Positions 42,158 to 50,865 of a stretch of DNA of 62,114 nucleotides are shown one piece after another. The notes beneath the pieces were generated by a model. The model worked only from the letters and a program-made list of their open reading frames with translations. It was not told where the DNA came from and did no database searches. The DNA comes from Bacteroidota bacterium (lineage in GTDB: Bacteria > Bacteroidota > Bacteroidia > Bacteroidales > GCA-2748055): NCBI GenBank assembly GCA_024640885.1, contig JAHEEC010000008.1, positions 1 to 62,114 of the forward strand, in the 5' to 3' direction. Made by a program: the position numbers and the translations under genes. How positions within the stretch are numbered: position 1 is the first letter of the stretch; the number at the start of each line of letters is the position of its first letter.

Positions 42158-43000
42158 TTAGGGATTTCCGGCAAGTTTTATTCCATCAGGCAAGAGGGCG
42201 ATTTTTCTTTCTTTATACAGGGCCCCGATGGATTTTTTAAATGCTTTCTTGCTGATCCCCAGTTGGGAATAGATCTCCTGTGGCGTGCTATTGTCAGTTA
42301 TTGGAAGGAATCCATTTTTGTCGGTTAGTTTCTGTAGGATTGAAGCCATATTTGCATCATTGAAATTCCCATAGCCGATGGGCTGCAACGATATATCGAT
42401 CTTATGGTCTTCTCGGATCCGCTTTACATATCCCTTCAACTTTTCCCCGATATAAAGCTCTTTAAATACTTCATTGTCAAAGATCAATCCTTTGTACTTA
42501 TGGTTTATTATGACCGAATAGCCAAGATCGGTCTTCTGGAGGATCAGCAAAGTGACCTCTTCTCCTTCCTGAAGGGATGGGTCGTGATTCTGCAGAAATC
42601 TTTCAACCCTGTTGCTTGCATACAAACGGTCTGTTTTCAGGTCAATATCGAGGTAAACCACATACCATCTTCCGATTTCCATTTTCTGCCGTTGTTCCCT
42701 GAAAGGGGCCATCAGCTCTTTTTCAAGTCCCCAATCGAGAAAGGCACCGACTTCTGAGACAGCGGTAACCTTTAACAGTGCAAATTCATGCAACAGGATC
42801 CCGGGGGTGAGGGTGGTGGCAATTTTTCTGTCTTCAGAATCACGGTATATAAATACTCTCAGGGAATCCCCGGGTTTCATGTCTTCGGTGCAATACTTGT
42901 TGGGGAGCAATACATCCTCACCTGATTCATCTTCCAGGTAAAGGCCCACACTGGCTTGCCTTGAAATGACCAGTTCATTATATTTTCCGGTTGCGATCAT
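42158..43000 (-). CDS. CvfB-family S1-domain RNA-binding protein
   Basis: The 280-residue cytoplasmic protein has the CvfB layout: S1-like barrels at about 1-65, 70-135 and 145-210, and a C-terminal winged helix at about 215-275. Diagnostic pieces are VGLYLEDESGEDVLLPNKY near the start, KVTAVSEVGAFLDWGLEKEL in the second barrel, YKGLIFDNEVFKELYIGEKL in the third, and STPQEIYSQLGISKKAFKKS in the winged helix. CvfB influences expression of virulence or stress genes in Staphylococcus by binding RNA. The gene is followed by a small gene at 41766 and is divergent from the hydrolase at 43128. Confidence 0.88.
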   Translation of the reverse strand: MIATGKYNELVISRQASVGLYLEDESGEDVLLPNKYCTEDMKPGDSLRVFIYRDSEDRKIATTLTPGILLHEFALLKVTAVSEVGAFLDWGLEKELMAPFREQRQKMEIGRWYVVYLDIDLKTDRLYASNRVERFLQNHDPSLQEGEEVTLLILQKTDLGYSVIINHKYKGLIFDNEVFKELYIGEKLKGYVKRIREDHKIDISLQPIGYGNFNDANMASILQKLTDKNGFLPITDNSTPQEIYSQLGISKKAFKKSIGALYKERKIALLPDGIKLAGNP

Positions 43001-43099
43001 TGATCAAAAGTAACCATTATTTTGCTCAAAATGTGCTGGTTTGCCCCTGGATGAATATGGGGGTCGGGATCCATTCTGTCTCCTGTCAATAAAATTCTT

Positions 43100-43107
43100 T
43101 ACATTTG
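43100..43107 (+). promoter_or_regulatory. Putative -7 element of the secreted hydrolase gene
   Basis: TACATTTG fits TAnnTTTG and lies 20 bases before the ATG at 43128. No clear TTTG stands at the -33 distance. Confidence 0.4.
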
Positions 43108-43127
43108 AATAAGACATACTTTTAGAA

Positions 43128-44549
43128 ATGAAATTATTGAGCAAAACAATTGCCATTTTCCTTCTATTTCTGGTGCTTCACCCGGCAAACGCACAGGTCA
43201 ATGAGGGACTCCTGGCAGGATCCTGGCTGGGTACCCTGGATGCAGGGGGGGTGCAACTGAGGGTGATCTTCAATATATCCGTTGGGGAGGAGGGCGAATT
43301 GGTGACTACCCTGGACAGCCCTGACCAGGGAGCCTCAGGGATCGCCCTGGGAGAAACGGTCCAATGGGGCGACTCCATCAGGATTGAGGCCCCGATGCTC
43401 CTGGGGCGCTATTTGGGAAAAGTGAATTCCGAAACCAGTATGCAGGGTGTGTGGACCCAAGGAGGCAACAATTTTGAATTGAACCTGGAAAAACAAAAGG
43501 AGGCTTTCCGGCTGAACAGGCCGCAGGAACCCCAGCCTCCCTTCCCATACGGTGAGGAAGAGGTTATCATTGAAAATGTGACCCAGGGCTTTGCACTGGG
43601 AGGGACCTTCACCATTCCTGCGGGAGAGGGTCCTTTCCCCGGGGTTGTCCTGGTTTCAGGTTCTGGCAGCCAGAACAGGGATGAGGAGATTTTCGGACAC
43701 AAACCCTTCAAACTGATCGCGGATCAGCTGGCAAGGAATGGAATTGCAGTATTGCGTTACGATGACAGGGGAATGGGGGCCTCGGGCGGAAATCCCGCCG
43801 GGTCAACCACAGCAGATAATGCCGGCGATGCAAGATCGGCAATTGACTATTTGATGAAACGGGATGAAATCGATCATTCGAAAACCGGGATCATCGGACA
43901 CAGCGAAGGGGGATTGATTGCCTTTATGCTGGCATCAGCCCATGACGATATAGCTTTTGTGATCTCCCTGGCCGGCCCAGGCGTGGACGGAAAAACCATA
44001 CTGCTGGAACAGAGTGAGTATATTTCCAGGTTGAGCGGGGTAGATGAGTCGGTGCGCGAAGACAACCGGATCGTGATGAGCAGGATTTATGACCTGATGA
44101 TCTCCCACGAATCCCGTGAAGAATGGTCTGTCAAGGAACAGGAATTTACAAATGAATATTATTCCGGGCTTGAAAATAGCGAGTACACTGAAGAGGTGAT
44201 TGAGCGGATCAACAACAACATTCTCTCATCCATTCCGGCATCTGCCTATCCCTGGATGCGTTTTTTCGTAATGTCGGATCCTTCATCCTACCTTGGTTCG
44301 GTCAGGTGTCCCGTGCTTGCGCTGAACGGTGAAAAGGATTGCCAGGTGCTGCCTGAAAAGAATATCGGTGCCATAAGGGAGCGCCTTCAGGAATCGGGCA
44401 ATCAAAATGTGACCACCCAGATCCTTCCCGGACTGAACCACCTGTTTCAGAATTGTGAAACAGGGCTGCCCGCAGAATACGGGGTGATTGAGGAGACATT
44501 TGACCCGCACACCCTGGAGTTGATCCGGGAGTGGATTGTTTCATTATAA
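43128..44549 (+). CDS. Secreted alpha/beta hydrolase (serine hydrolase, DUF3887/peptidase S9-like group)
   Basis: The 473-residue protein has a Sec signal (AIFLLFLVLHPANAQ), an N-terminal beta-rich domain at about 28-125 (GSWLGTLDAGGVQLRVIFNI) and an alpha/beta-hydrolase domain at about 145-473. The nucleophile is S259 in IIGHSEGGLIAFM, the oxyanion region is LVSGSGSQNRDE, and the acid and base are likely in ALNGEKDCQV and GLNHLFQNC. YDDRGMGASGG is characteristic of this family of exported hydrolases. Substrate is unknown (esterase or small peptidase). It is monocistronic, and the start is supported by the signal peptide and the putative promoter 20 bases upstream. Confidence 0.85.
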   Translation: MKLLSKTIAIFLLFLVLHPANAQVNEGLLAGSWLGTLDAGGVQLRVIFNISVGEEGELVTTLDSPDQGASGIALGETVQWGDSIRIEAPMLLGRYLGKVNSETSMQGVWTQGGNNFELNLEKQKEAFRLNRPQEPQPPFPYGEEEVIIENVTQGFALGGTFTIPAGEGPFPGVVLVSGSGSQNRDEEIFGHKPFKLIADQLARNGIAVLRYDDRGMGASGGNPAGSTTADNAGDARSAIDYLMKRDEIDHSKTGIIGHSEGGLIAFMLASAHDDIAFVISLAGPGVDGKTILLEQSEYISRLSGVDESVREDNRIVMSRIYDLMISHESREEWSVKEQEFTNEYYSGLENSEYTEEVIERINNNILSSIPASAYPWMRFFVMSDPSSYLGSVRCPVLALNGEKDCQVLPEKNIGAIRERLQESGNQNVTTQILPGLNHLFQNCETGLPAEYGVIEETFDPHTLELIREWIVSL

Positions 44550-44608
44550 TTTCATTCACAGGAACATAGAAATTAATCCAGGCAGAGACCTTCCGCAGCA
44601 GGTTTGGA

Positions 44609-45913
44609 TCATCGGCTCGATTGGCGAATCCCTTGTGATCCACCTGTCCCTTTTTTAGTCAGGAGAAGTTCAATGGTGTCACAGGTACCTTCCGTGAAAT
44701 ATATGGTTCCTTCCCAATAATATCCATTGGAGGATTCAGCTGTGAGCAAATAGCCCCCATCAGGCTTTGAAACATTGAGTGCCCGGGGCTGGTCACAGGT
44801 TAGTCCGTCAGGCCAGTAATTGGAAATGGTCCCCACATATTCTCCGTCCAGTTTAACTTCGGTGTACCCAATATCTACACTTGCCCATATGGTAAGAACA
44901 CCAAGATTTCCACCATATGGATTATCGGGATTATATCCGTAACCAGCCTGGCTTACTGAACCGTCTGGTTGGGGAATATAATATCCTACCAGTTCAATTT
45001 CGCTGCTACCACCATATACGGGACAATAAAAGCAATCCAGGAAATTTACATATCGGGAGGTTTTTCTGTAAATGAGCCCTATTTCCGGATCGAGCCACTC
45101 TTCCTCCGATATATCATACCTCTCGCTTACATACTGTTCACCCCAGTTATCACGCTGGTGTTTAACACGAAATGCCTGGAATGTTCCCAATCCGATGGTA
45201 ATGTTGGAAGTGGTCATGGTGACTGACTGGCTGGAAGAACCGGAAAAAAACATGGCATAGTTATTCCAGGATTGGCTCTCCAGGTCAATCATGTTGTTGA
45301 AGGTTTCACCCACGTCATGTTTTACGCCCAGGCTCCTGCCTGCTACGTGGGAAAGGAATATATAATCGCCAAGGAGGTTCCCGTTATAATATTTTTTTCC
45401 TGTAACCCGGAGATCAATAAACTCAATATTGTCATATTCCAGGTTAATATCTTTAACGGTAATGTAGGTCAATCCTTCAGCATAACCCGATACGGAGCCG
45501 TTCTCCGTTTCTGTTGATTTTACAAGATAGACCCACTGTGAATTCTCTGAAAGAGGGAACAGGTTAGGCGGTTCGTTGACTTTTATGGTGGTCTGGTCAG
45601 TATCCTGCAATCCTCCCTCATCGGTCACGGTCAGTGTCACAGTATAAGTGCCTGTTTCATTGAAGGTTTTTGAAGGTGTAATGCTCGTCGAGCTGGTACC
45701 ATTTCCAAAATCCCAGCTGTATGCGAGCGAACCATCTTCAGGATCACTGGAAAGACTTGCGTCAAAATCCACACTGAGGGGACGGTTCCCTTCTGTCTGT
45801 GATGCCATGACCTTTGCAATGGGTTTCTGATTTACATACTCGGGGGGACGTTCGCAGGAATGGATTAAAGTCAGGAATGAGAGCGCGGCCAGGGCCCGAT
45901 AGATTCGGTTCAT
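44609..45913 (-). CDS. PKD-domain lipoprotein
   Basis: The 434-residue protein has a lipoprotein signal (ALSFLTLIHSC, Cys at 20). A PKD domain follows at about 30-112 (RPLSVDFDASLSSDPEDGS, YSWDFGNG, GTYTVTLTVTDEGG). A larger unassigned domain spans about 115-320 (SQWVYLVKSTETENGSVSGY; YDISEEEWLDPEIGLIYRKT), seen in several Bacteroidota lipoproteins. The last 110 residues (LGVLTIWASVDIGYTEVKLD; CDTIELLLTKKGT) look like a PEGA/carboxypeptidase-regulatory-like beta-sandwich. PKD domains often mediate binding at the surface. It is convergent with the hydrolase, and no partner gene is adjacent. Confidence 0.8.
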   Translation of the reverse strand: MNRIYRALAALSFLTLIHSCERPPEYVNQKPIAKVMASQTEGNRPLSVDFDASLSSDPEDGSLAYSWDFGNGTSSTSITPSKTFNETGTYTVTLTVTDEGGLQDTDQTTIKVNEPPNLFPLSENSQWVYLVKSTETENGSVSGYAEGLTYITVKDINLEYDNIEFIDLRVTGKKYYNGNLLGDYIFLSHVAGRSLGVKHDVGETFNNMIDLESQSWNNYAMFFSGSSSQSVTMTTSNITIGLGTFQAFRVKHQRDNWGEQYVSERYDISEEEWLDPEIGLIYRKTSRYVNFLDCFYCPVYGGSSEIELVGYYIPQPDGSVSQAGYGYNPDNPYGGNLGVLTIWASVDIGYTEVKLDGEYVGTISNYWPDGLTCDQPRALNVSKPDGGYLLTAESSNGYYWEGTIYFTEGTCDTIELLLTKKGTGGSQGIRQSSR

Positions 45914-46103
45914 TTTTCAGCGGGGGTTAGTTTATGCTAGCTAATATATAGAATTGGTATATTGAAGTCAAGGTTCAATTTTTCCCTGTCATACAAAGCA
46001 AACGAATTCGGCAGCCATATGAAGGGCCATATTTTAAATAAATTCCTTATATTTTATTTTTTGATTTATAACCTGTGGATAATTGACATAATAATCTGCT
46101 CAC

Positions 46104-46967
46104 ATGAAAAGAAGAAATTTCATCAGACAGGGCCTGGCCGGGGCTGCATTGCTTTCTGCATTTCCCTATGAGTTGCTGGCCGCACAGAAAAAGCTCTATC
46201 CTTATGACCGGGTTAATCTGGGAAACACGGGAATTACCATGTCCCGGATGGCCATGGGCACAGGGACCAATGGATTCGGGGGAAGCTCGAACCAGACCAG
46301 GACACTGGGGATCAAGGGGGTGTCGGACCTGCTTCGTGCCGGTTTCGATGAAGGCATTAATTTCTGGGATACAGCCGATCAGTATGGCTCCCACCCCCAT
46401 GTGAAGGAGGCGCTCAAAAAGGTTGACAGGGATCAGGTGGTCATCCTGACAAAGACCAATTCCAAAACCTACAAGGATGTGAAAAAGGACCTGGAACGGT
46501 TCAAGGGAGAACTGGGGACGGATCATTTTGATATAATCCTGCTTCATGCGGTCACCGATCCCGATTGGAATACCAACATGAAGGGGGCCATGGAGGCATT
46601 AAGTGAGGCCAAGGAGGAAGGCCTGATCCGTGCCCATGGGATCTCCTGCCACTCATTGGGCGCCCTTCAAACAGCGGCGGACGAGCCCTGGGTGGATGTG
46701 GACCTGGCACGATATAATCCCGGGGGAGTGGCCATGGACGCAGATGTGGAAACGGTGCGCAAGGTACTCACAAGAATGAAAGAGAACGGGAAAGCCATTA
46801 TAGGGATGAAGGTATACGGGGCCGGGAGGCTCATTGATAAGAAGGATGAATGCCTTGAATTTCATACAGGAGCAAAGTTCATTGACAACTTCACCCTGGG
46901 TATTGAAAACTATGAACAATTGAAAGACATCCAGAAGAGATTGCCTGAAGCCAGTGTGAGGGGTTAA
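46104..46967 (+). CDS. Aldo/keto reductase family protein with Tat-like signal
   Basis: The 287-residue protein begins MKRRNFIRQGLAGAALLSAF, a twin-arginine type leader ending near YELLAAQ. The AKR barrel keeps the catalytic tetrad: D89 and Y94 in FWDTADQYG, K117 in ILTKTNS and H148 in ILLHAVTDP. Related exported AKRs in Bacteroidota usually carry more C-terminal sequence; this one stops soon after LGIENYEQLKDIQKRLPEAS. The cofactor loop is less clear than in cytoplasmic AKRs. A periplasmic oxidoreductase acting on sugars or carbonyls is plausible. It precedes a DUF2721 gene by 10 bases, so the two may be co-transcribed. Confidence 0.82.
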   Translation: MKRRNFIRQGLAGAALLSAFPYELLAAQKKLYPYDRVNLGNTGITMSRMAMGTGTNGFGGSSNQTRTLGIKGVSDLLRAGFDEGINFWDTADQYGSHPHVKEALKKVDRDQVVILTKTNSKTYKDVKKDLERFKGELGTDHFDIILLHAVTDPDWNTNMKGAMEALSEAKEEGLIRAHGISCHSLGALQTAADEPWVDVDLARYNPGGVAMDADVETVRKVLTRMKENGKAIIGMKVYGAGRLIDKKDECLEFHTGAKFIDNFTLGIENYEQLKDIQKRLPEASVRG

Positions 46968-46977
46968 TACGGAAACC

Positions 46978-47373
46978 ATGAATCAATTAACCCTCACCAC
47001 GCCGGCGCTGCTCTTTTCAGCCATCTCCCTGCTCCTCCTAGCCTATACCAACCGGTTCCTCGCCTATGCCAATGTGGTGAGGAACCTTCATGCAAAGTAT
47101 AAGGAGAACCCGGACAATCTCCTGGTAGGGCAGATACAAAACCTCCGTAAAAGACTGGTTCTGACCAGGACCATGCAGTTGCTTGGGATAGGGAGCCTGC
47201 TGTTCTGCGTGCTCTGTATGTTCCTGGTTTATATAAATTTTCAGCTTTTCGCTGAGATTGTTTTTGGAATTGCCCTGGTGATGTTGATCATCTCCCTGGC
47301 CATTTCGGTCCGTGAAATTCAGATCTCCGTGAAAGCCCTTGATCTTCATTTAAGCGACATGGACCACCTGTAG
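46978..47373 (+). CDS. DUF2721 family membrane protein
   Basis: The 131-residue protein has three membrane helices (LLFSAISLLLLAYTNRFL, then MQLLGIGSLLFCVLCMFLVYI and IVFGIALVMLIISLAISV), with a basic cytoplasmic loop between the first two (RNLHAKYKENPDNLLVGQIQ). The order of helices and the ending EIQISVKALDLHLSDMDHL match the DUF2721 family. Function is not known. It starts 10 bases after the aldo/keto reductase gene. Confidence 0.8.
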   Translation: MNQLTLTTPALLFSAISLLLLAYTNRFLAYANVVRNLHAKYKENPDNLLVGQIQNLRKRLVLTRTMQLLGIGSLLFCVLCMFLVYINFQLFAEIVFGIALVMLIISLAISVREIQISVKALDLHLSDMDHL

Positions 47374-47397
47374 ACTGGAATGGTCTATAATGTCGCT
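47353..47397. terminator. Bidirectional hairpin between convergent genes
   Basis: AGCGACAT at 47353-47360 pairs perfectly with ATGTCGCT at 47390-47397; GGACCA next to it pairs with TGGTCT at 47381-47386 with one G-U wobble. The hairpin spans the end of the DUF2721 gene and the end of the small leftward gene at 47396. Probably a shared terminator; no T-run is present. Confidence 0.45.
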
Positions 47398-47578
47398 ACG
47401 CACCCAGAGCCTTGAGCGCTTCGTAAACCAGGAATGCGGGCCAGACAAGCGCCTTTAAAAATCCGAGCACCCCGACCCAAAAGCCTGTGGCGGCTGAAAT
47501 ATAATAGACGGCTGCCCCTATGATTCCCACCCCGTAAACAGCACTGGCCGGGGCATTGCTCTGAACATCTTTTTTCAT
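47396..47578 (-). CDS. Small membrane protein
   Basis: The 60-residue product (MKKDVQSNAPASAVYGVGII...) has two hydrophobic segments, YGVGIIGAAVYYISAATGFW and FLKALVWPAFLVYEALKAL, with almost no loop. It resembles small hydrophobic proteins of Bacteroidota of unknown function. The frame is supported by typical membrane-protein composition and by the shared terminator hairpin after its stop, but it could be overcalled. Confidence 0.6.
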   Translation of the reverse strand: MKKDVQSNAPASAVYGVGIIGAAVYYISAATGFWVGVLGFLKALVWPAFLVYEALKALGA

Positions 47579-47689
47579 TTTATTTATTTTGAAGGGTTAA
47601 TGCAGGACTAATTTACCTAATTTTAGTCCTTAACTATAAAGACAATAGGAAATTTTTGGGTTGCATCCCACTGAATAAAAAGAACCTCC

Positions 47690-48118
47690 ATGATCAAAAT
47701 CTATTTCTGCGGGTCCATCCGGGGGGGCAGACAACTGGCCCTCACCTATGCCCGGTTCATTCAAATGCTGCAGGAGCACGGAAAGGTCATGACCGAGCAC
47801 ATTGGAGATGACCAGGAGATCACGGCCAAGGACCGGGTGCTTACAGATCGCGAGATTCACGACCGAGACCTTCAATGGATCGTGGAATCGGATGTGGTAG
47901 TTGCAGATGTGACCATCCCCAGCCTGGGAGTCGGCTACGAAATCGGAAGGGCCATTGAGATGGGTAAGCCGGTTTTGTGCCTCTTTAAATCCGGGACAGA
48001 ATTCATACTCTCGGCCATGATCGCAGGCAGCAAAGATGTGGAAGTATATGATTATCAGGACCCTGACGAACTTAAGGAGACCTTTGACCTGTTTATGGCA
48101 GGGCGTGGGCTCCAATAA
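47690..48118 (+). CDS. DNPH1-like 2'-deoxynucleoside 5'-phosphate N-hydrolase
   Basis: The 142-residue protein matches the nucleoside 2-deoxyribosyltransferase fold in its DNPH1/Rcl form: IYFCGSIRGGRQ (phosphate loop, residues 4-14), VMTEHIGDD, HDRDLQWIVESDVVVADVT and PSLGVGYEIGRAIE with the catalytic Glu E84. The likeness to human DNPH1 is close from memory, including FCGSIRGGR and SLGVGYE. That enzyme splits the base from dNMPs, especially the modified 5-hydroxymethyl-dUMP, so a nucleotide-sanitising role is likely. It is a standalone gene. Confidence 0.88.
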   Translation: MIKIYFCGSIRGGRQLALTYARFIQMLQEHGKVMTEHIGDDQEITAKDRVLTDREIHDRDLQWIVESDVVVADVTIPSLGVGYEIGRAIEMGKPVLCLFKSGTEFILSAMIAGSKDVEVYDYQDPDELKETFDLFMAGRGLQ

Positions 48119-48166
48119 TTTGCTTATGTTTCTTAAGCTTAAACCGCGTCCATAAAAGAGGTGATC

Positions 48167-49189
48167 ATGCTGAAAAAGCAAAATATTCTGCAAGTCAAGA
48201 ATGTCTACACAGCCAATGCTTTTGCTGTGGGTGGACAATTTTTTATTGGGGCGGGATCCGAAACAGAGCCTGAGGTGAAGCTCTATGAGCTGGACAACGA
48301 CCGAGAGGATCTGCTGGAGGGATGCCCCGGGGGGATGATGAGTTTTCTCCCCTTTCCCCGCAAAGGAGGGACATTTGTGACCATCATGGGACTGTTCCCC
48401 CCCTTTATCGGACAGGAAGCAGGTTTGTACCTGCACGGGAAAACAGGGAATGGGTGGGAGACCTTCAAAATTGCGAAACTGCCTTTTGCCCACAGGTGTG
48501 AATTTGTTGAACACGGGGGAGGTTATTCCCTGGTGGCAGCCACGGTAAGCAAGCACAAGGAGAACCCGGGGGACTGGAGCCGGCCTGGGGAAGTTTTTCT
48601 ATTTACTCCAGGCGAGGATGTGACCCGGCCCTGGGGCAAAGAGCGCATCGATTCAGGGATTACAAGGAACCACGGAATGACCCGGACCATCCTTGATGGG
48701 AAAGATACAATTTGTATTTCGGGAGCCGAAGGGATCTTCGGCATCATCCCCGGTGATCGGCAGCGCTGGGCTGTGAAAAAGGTTTTTGATAAGGAAGTGA
48801 GCGAGATGACCTTCATTGACCTGGATGGGGACGGGAATCAAGAGCTGGTGACCATCGAACCATTTCACGGGAATACCCTGAATATTTACAAAAAGGGAGG
48901 AAAGGGGTGGGAACTCAAATTCAGCGATTCACTCTCCTTCGGACATGGCCTCAGCAGCGGCAAATTCAATGGTATCCCGGTGGTAGTGGCAGGAAACAGA
49001 AGCGGATCCCTGGCTCTCGAAGCCTTCACTGTAAGGGATCTATCGAAGGGCGTTGTAAGAAGGATGGTAATAGAACCAGAAGCGGGGCCCACTCAAACAC
49101 AGGTGTTCTCCCATGCTTCCCGGGATTACATCCTGAGCGCCAACCAGCGAAAGAATGAGGTGGCAATCTACTCAGGAAGCCTGGATTAA
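48167..49189 (+). CDS. Beta-propeller-like (FG-GAP/VCBS-type) protein without signal peptide
   Basis: From the ATG at 48167 the product is 340 residues. A ribosome-binding site AAGAGGTGA at 48156-48164 favours this start over the GTG at 48161. It has repeated blade-like segments, including one FG-GAP/VCBS calcium loop, FIDLDGDGNQELVTIEPFHG, and further blades KVKLYELDNDRED-like, VVVAGNRSGSLALEAFTV and YILSANQRKNEVAIYSG. There is no leader, so the protein appears cytoplasmic, which is unusual for this repeat class. Function unknown; enzyme or scaffold roles are both possible. It follows the DNPH1-like gene by 48 bases. Confidence 0.72.
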   Translation: MLKKQNILQVKNVYTANAFAVGGQFFIGAGSETEPEVKLYELDNDREDLLEGCPGGMMSFLPFPRKGGTFVTIMGLFPPFIGQEAGLYLHGKTGNGWETFKIAKLPFAHRCEFVEHGGGYSLVAATVSKHKENPGDWSRPGEVFLFTPGEDVTRPWGKERIDSGITRNHGMTRTILDGKDTICISGAEGIFGIIPGDRQRWAVKKVFDKEVSEMTFIDLDGDGNQELVTIEPFHGNTLNIYKKGGKGWELKFSDSLSFGHGLSSGKFNGIPVVVAGNRSGSLALEAFTVRDLSKGVVRRMVIEPEAGPTQTQVFSHASRDYILSANQRKNEVAIYSGSLD

Positions 49190-49208
49190 ACTCTTTTCTG
49201 CGGGGCGG

Positions 49209-50114
49209 TTAATGCTTCTTTTTCACCTGGACCCCGGCCAGTTTTTCGTGATACTGGATCAAGCCACCGTGGTCATCACCCGCCTTTCCATCCGCTTTCA
49301 GGACTTTCATAAATTCCATGACCTGGACGGTTAGAGGAATGGGGGCATCAATTTCAAGTGCGGTGTCCCTGACATTGATCAGGTCCTTGGTATGCATGCG
49401 GATGGGCCCTCCCGGTTTGAAATTACGCTCCAGGATCAGGGGCATCTTGGCGTTCATGACCGTGCTGCCTGCCAGTCCGCCCTTGATGGCATGAAAGACC
49501 TTTTCAGCATCCACTCCTGCCTTTTCTGCAAAGACCATGGCTTCAGAGAGTGCTGCCAGGTGCAGTGCCACCATGATCTGGTTGGCCAGCTTTGTAATGT
49601 TCCCACTTCCGATTTCACCCATAAGCATGGCTGAGGCCCCCATGGTCAGCAGGATGGGTTCTACCTGTTCAAACACGGACTGTTCCCCTCCCACCATTAT
49701 GGAGAGTGTCCCGTCAATGGCCTTGGGTTCCCCTCCGCTCACAGGGGCATCAAGCATGGCAATACCCTTTTCTGCCAGCGCCCCGGACAGCCTCACAGCC
49801 ACCAGGGGGGAGATTGAACTCATATCTACAAGGATGGTGCCGGCACGTGCTCCCTCCAGAATTCCTTTCTTGCCGAGGATCACCTCCTCCACCTGGGGGG
49901 AATCGGGAAGCATGGTGAAGATCACGGCACATTGCCGGGCAATTTCGGAAGGATCCTCCCCCTTTTCGGCTCCTGCCCCTGTGAGCTCCTGGACGGGCCC
50001 TGGCATGAGATCGTGGACCATAAGTGAATAACCTGCTTTGAGCAGGTTGAGGGACATGGGTTTACCCATCACTCCCAACCCGATAAATCCAATAAGTTTT
50101 TTCGGCGTATGCAT
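49209..50114 (-). CDS. 2-hydroxy-3-oxopropionate reductase / 3-hydroxyisobutyrate dehydrogenase family
   Basis: The 301-residue cytoplasmic protein has the beta-hydroxyacid dehydrogenase layout: NAD(P) loop GFIGLGVMGKPMSLNL at 9-24, substrate loop DAPVSGGEPKAIDGTLSIMV at about 122-141, and catalytic lysine K175 in GSGNITKLANQIMVAL. The C-terminal helical domain ends with MHTKDLINVRDTALE and DDHGGLIQYHEKLAG. Family members reduce tartronate semialdehyde to glycerate (GarR) or oxidise 3-hydroxyisobutyrate; the substrate loop is closer to GarR, but neighbours do not decide. It is possibly transcribed with nothing else, being convergent with the propeller gene by 19 bases. Confidence 0.85.
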   Translation of the reverse strand: MHTPKKLIGFIGLGVMGKPMSLNLLKAGYSLMVHDLMPGPVQELTGAGAEKGEDPSEIARQCAVIFTMLPDSPQVEEVILGKKGILEGARAGTILVDMSSISPLVAVRLSGALAEKGIAMLDAPVSGGEPKAIDGTLSIMVGGEQSVFEQVEPILLTMGASAMLMGEIGSGNITKLANQIMVALHLAALSEAMVFAEKAGVDAEKVFHAIKGGLAGSTVMNAKMPLILERNFKPGGPIRMHTKDLINVRDTALEIDAPIPLTVQVMEFMKVLKADGKAGDDHGGLIQYHEKLAGVQVKKKH

Positions 50115-50143
50115 GAGAACAGATTTTTTCCAGGGAAGGCTGT

Positions 50144-50758
50144 CTAGCCGTGCTTCATTTTCATGATCTCGTTATGGTGACTGATTACCAGTTTTTCATA
50201 TTTTTCACGAGAACTCTTCTTGTAGCTTTCAAATTCCTCCTCTATGGCCGACAACTCTTTTTTAGTCTGTGAGGTCACCACATGGTTTCTTTTAAACAGC
50301 AGGAACATGATCACTGCCAGAGAGGCCAATGCGGCTACGATGATCCACATGATCATATTGTAGAAGCCTTTGTTCATCTGGATCCCCAGGAAAGAGAGGC
50401 CGTCCTTGTTCCTGATTGCTTCGTCGCGGTCATTTTTGGTTCTGCCAAGTTCGGTATTGAGGGTTTCAATCTCAAAATCCCTTTCGGTCAGCTTGCTCTG
50501 GAGGGTGGCAATATCCAGTTTGGCTTCGTTCAAAGAATCCACAGCGTTCTTCTTGATCTTGAGGAACATATCTTCTCGAATAGCCCTGTAGTCGTTATAG
50601 ATCCTGGTACGCTCCTGGATGTAGTCCAGTTGGCCTTCCAGCGATACGGAATCCAGGATGGCCGGAGTTATATACTGAGCATTGGCTGACTGAATGCACG
50701 GAATGGCAAGGCATATGGCCAACAGGGGGGTGCCGAGATATTGAATGATCCTTTTCAT
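50144..50758 (-). CDS. Single-pass coiled-coil membrane protein
   Basis: The 204-residue protein has a cleavable signal (LLAICLAIPCIQSANAQ) and a periplasmic coiled coil at about 45-115 (KKNAVDSLNEAKLDIATLQS; EIETLNTELGRTKNDRDEAI). One membrane helix lies at about 132-155 (IMWIIVAALASLAVIMFLLF), and a charged cytoplasmic coiled coil ends KKSSREKYEKLVISHHNEIM. I do not recognise the family; similar designs link periplasmic and cytoplasmic parts. It precedes the GarR-type gene on the same strand by 29 bases, so co-transcription is likely. Confidence 0.75.
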   Translation of the reverse strand: MKRIIQYLGTPLLAICLAIPCIQSANAQYITPAILDSVSLEGQLDYIQERTRIYNDYRAIREDMFLKIKKNAVDSLNEAKLDIATLQSKLTERDFEIETLNTELGRTKNDRDEAIRNKDGLSFLGIQMNKGFYNMIMWIIVAALASLAVIMFLLFKRNHVVTSQTKKELSAIEEEFESYKKSSREKYEKLVISHHNEIMKMKHG

Positions 50759-50865
50759 GACTTTTGTTTCTGTTTCGTTTCCACTAATATCCTAAACGAA
50801 AGTAAGAAATATATATGATCCGGCCACCTGCTTTTTATTTGCATCGAAACGGTATTATTCCATCA

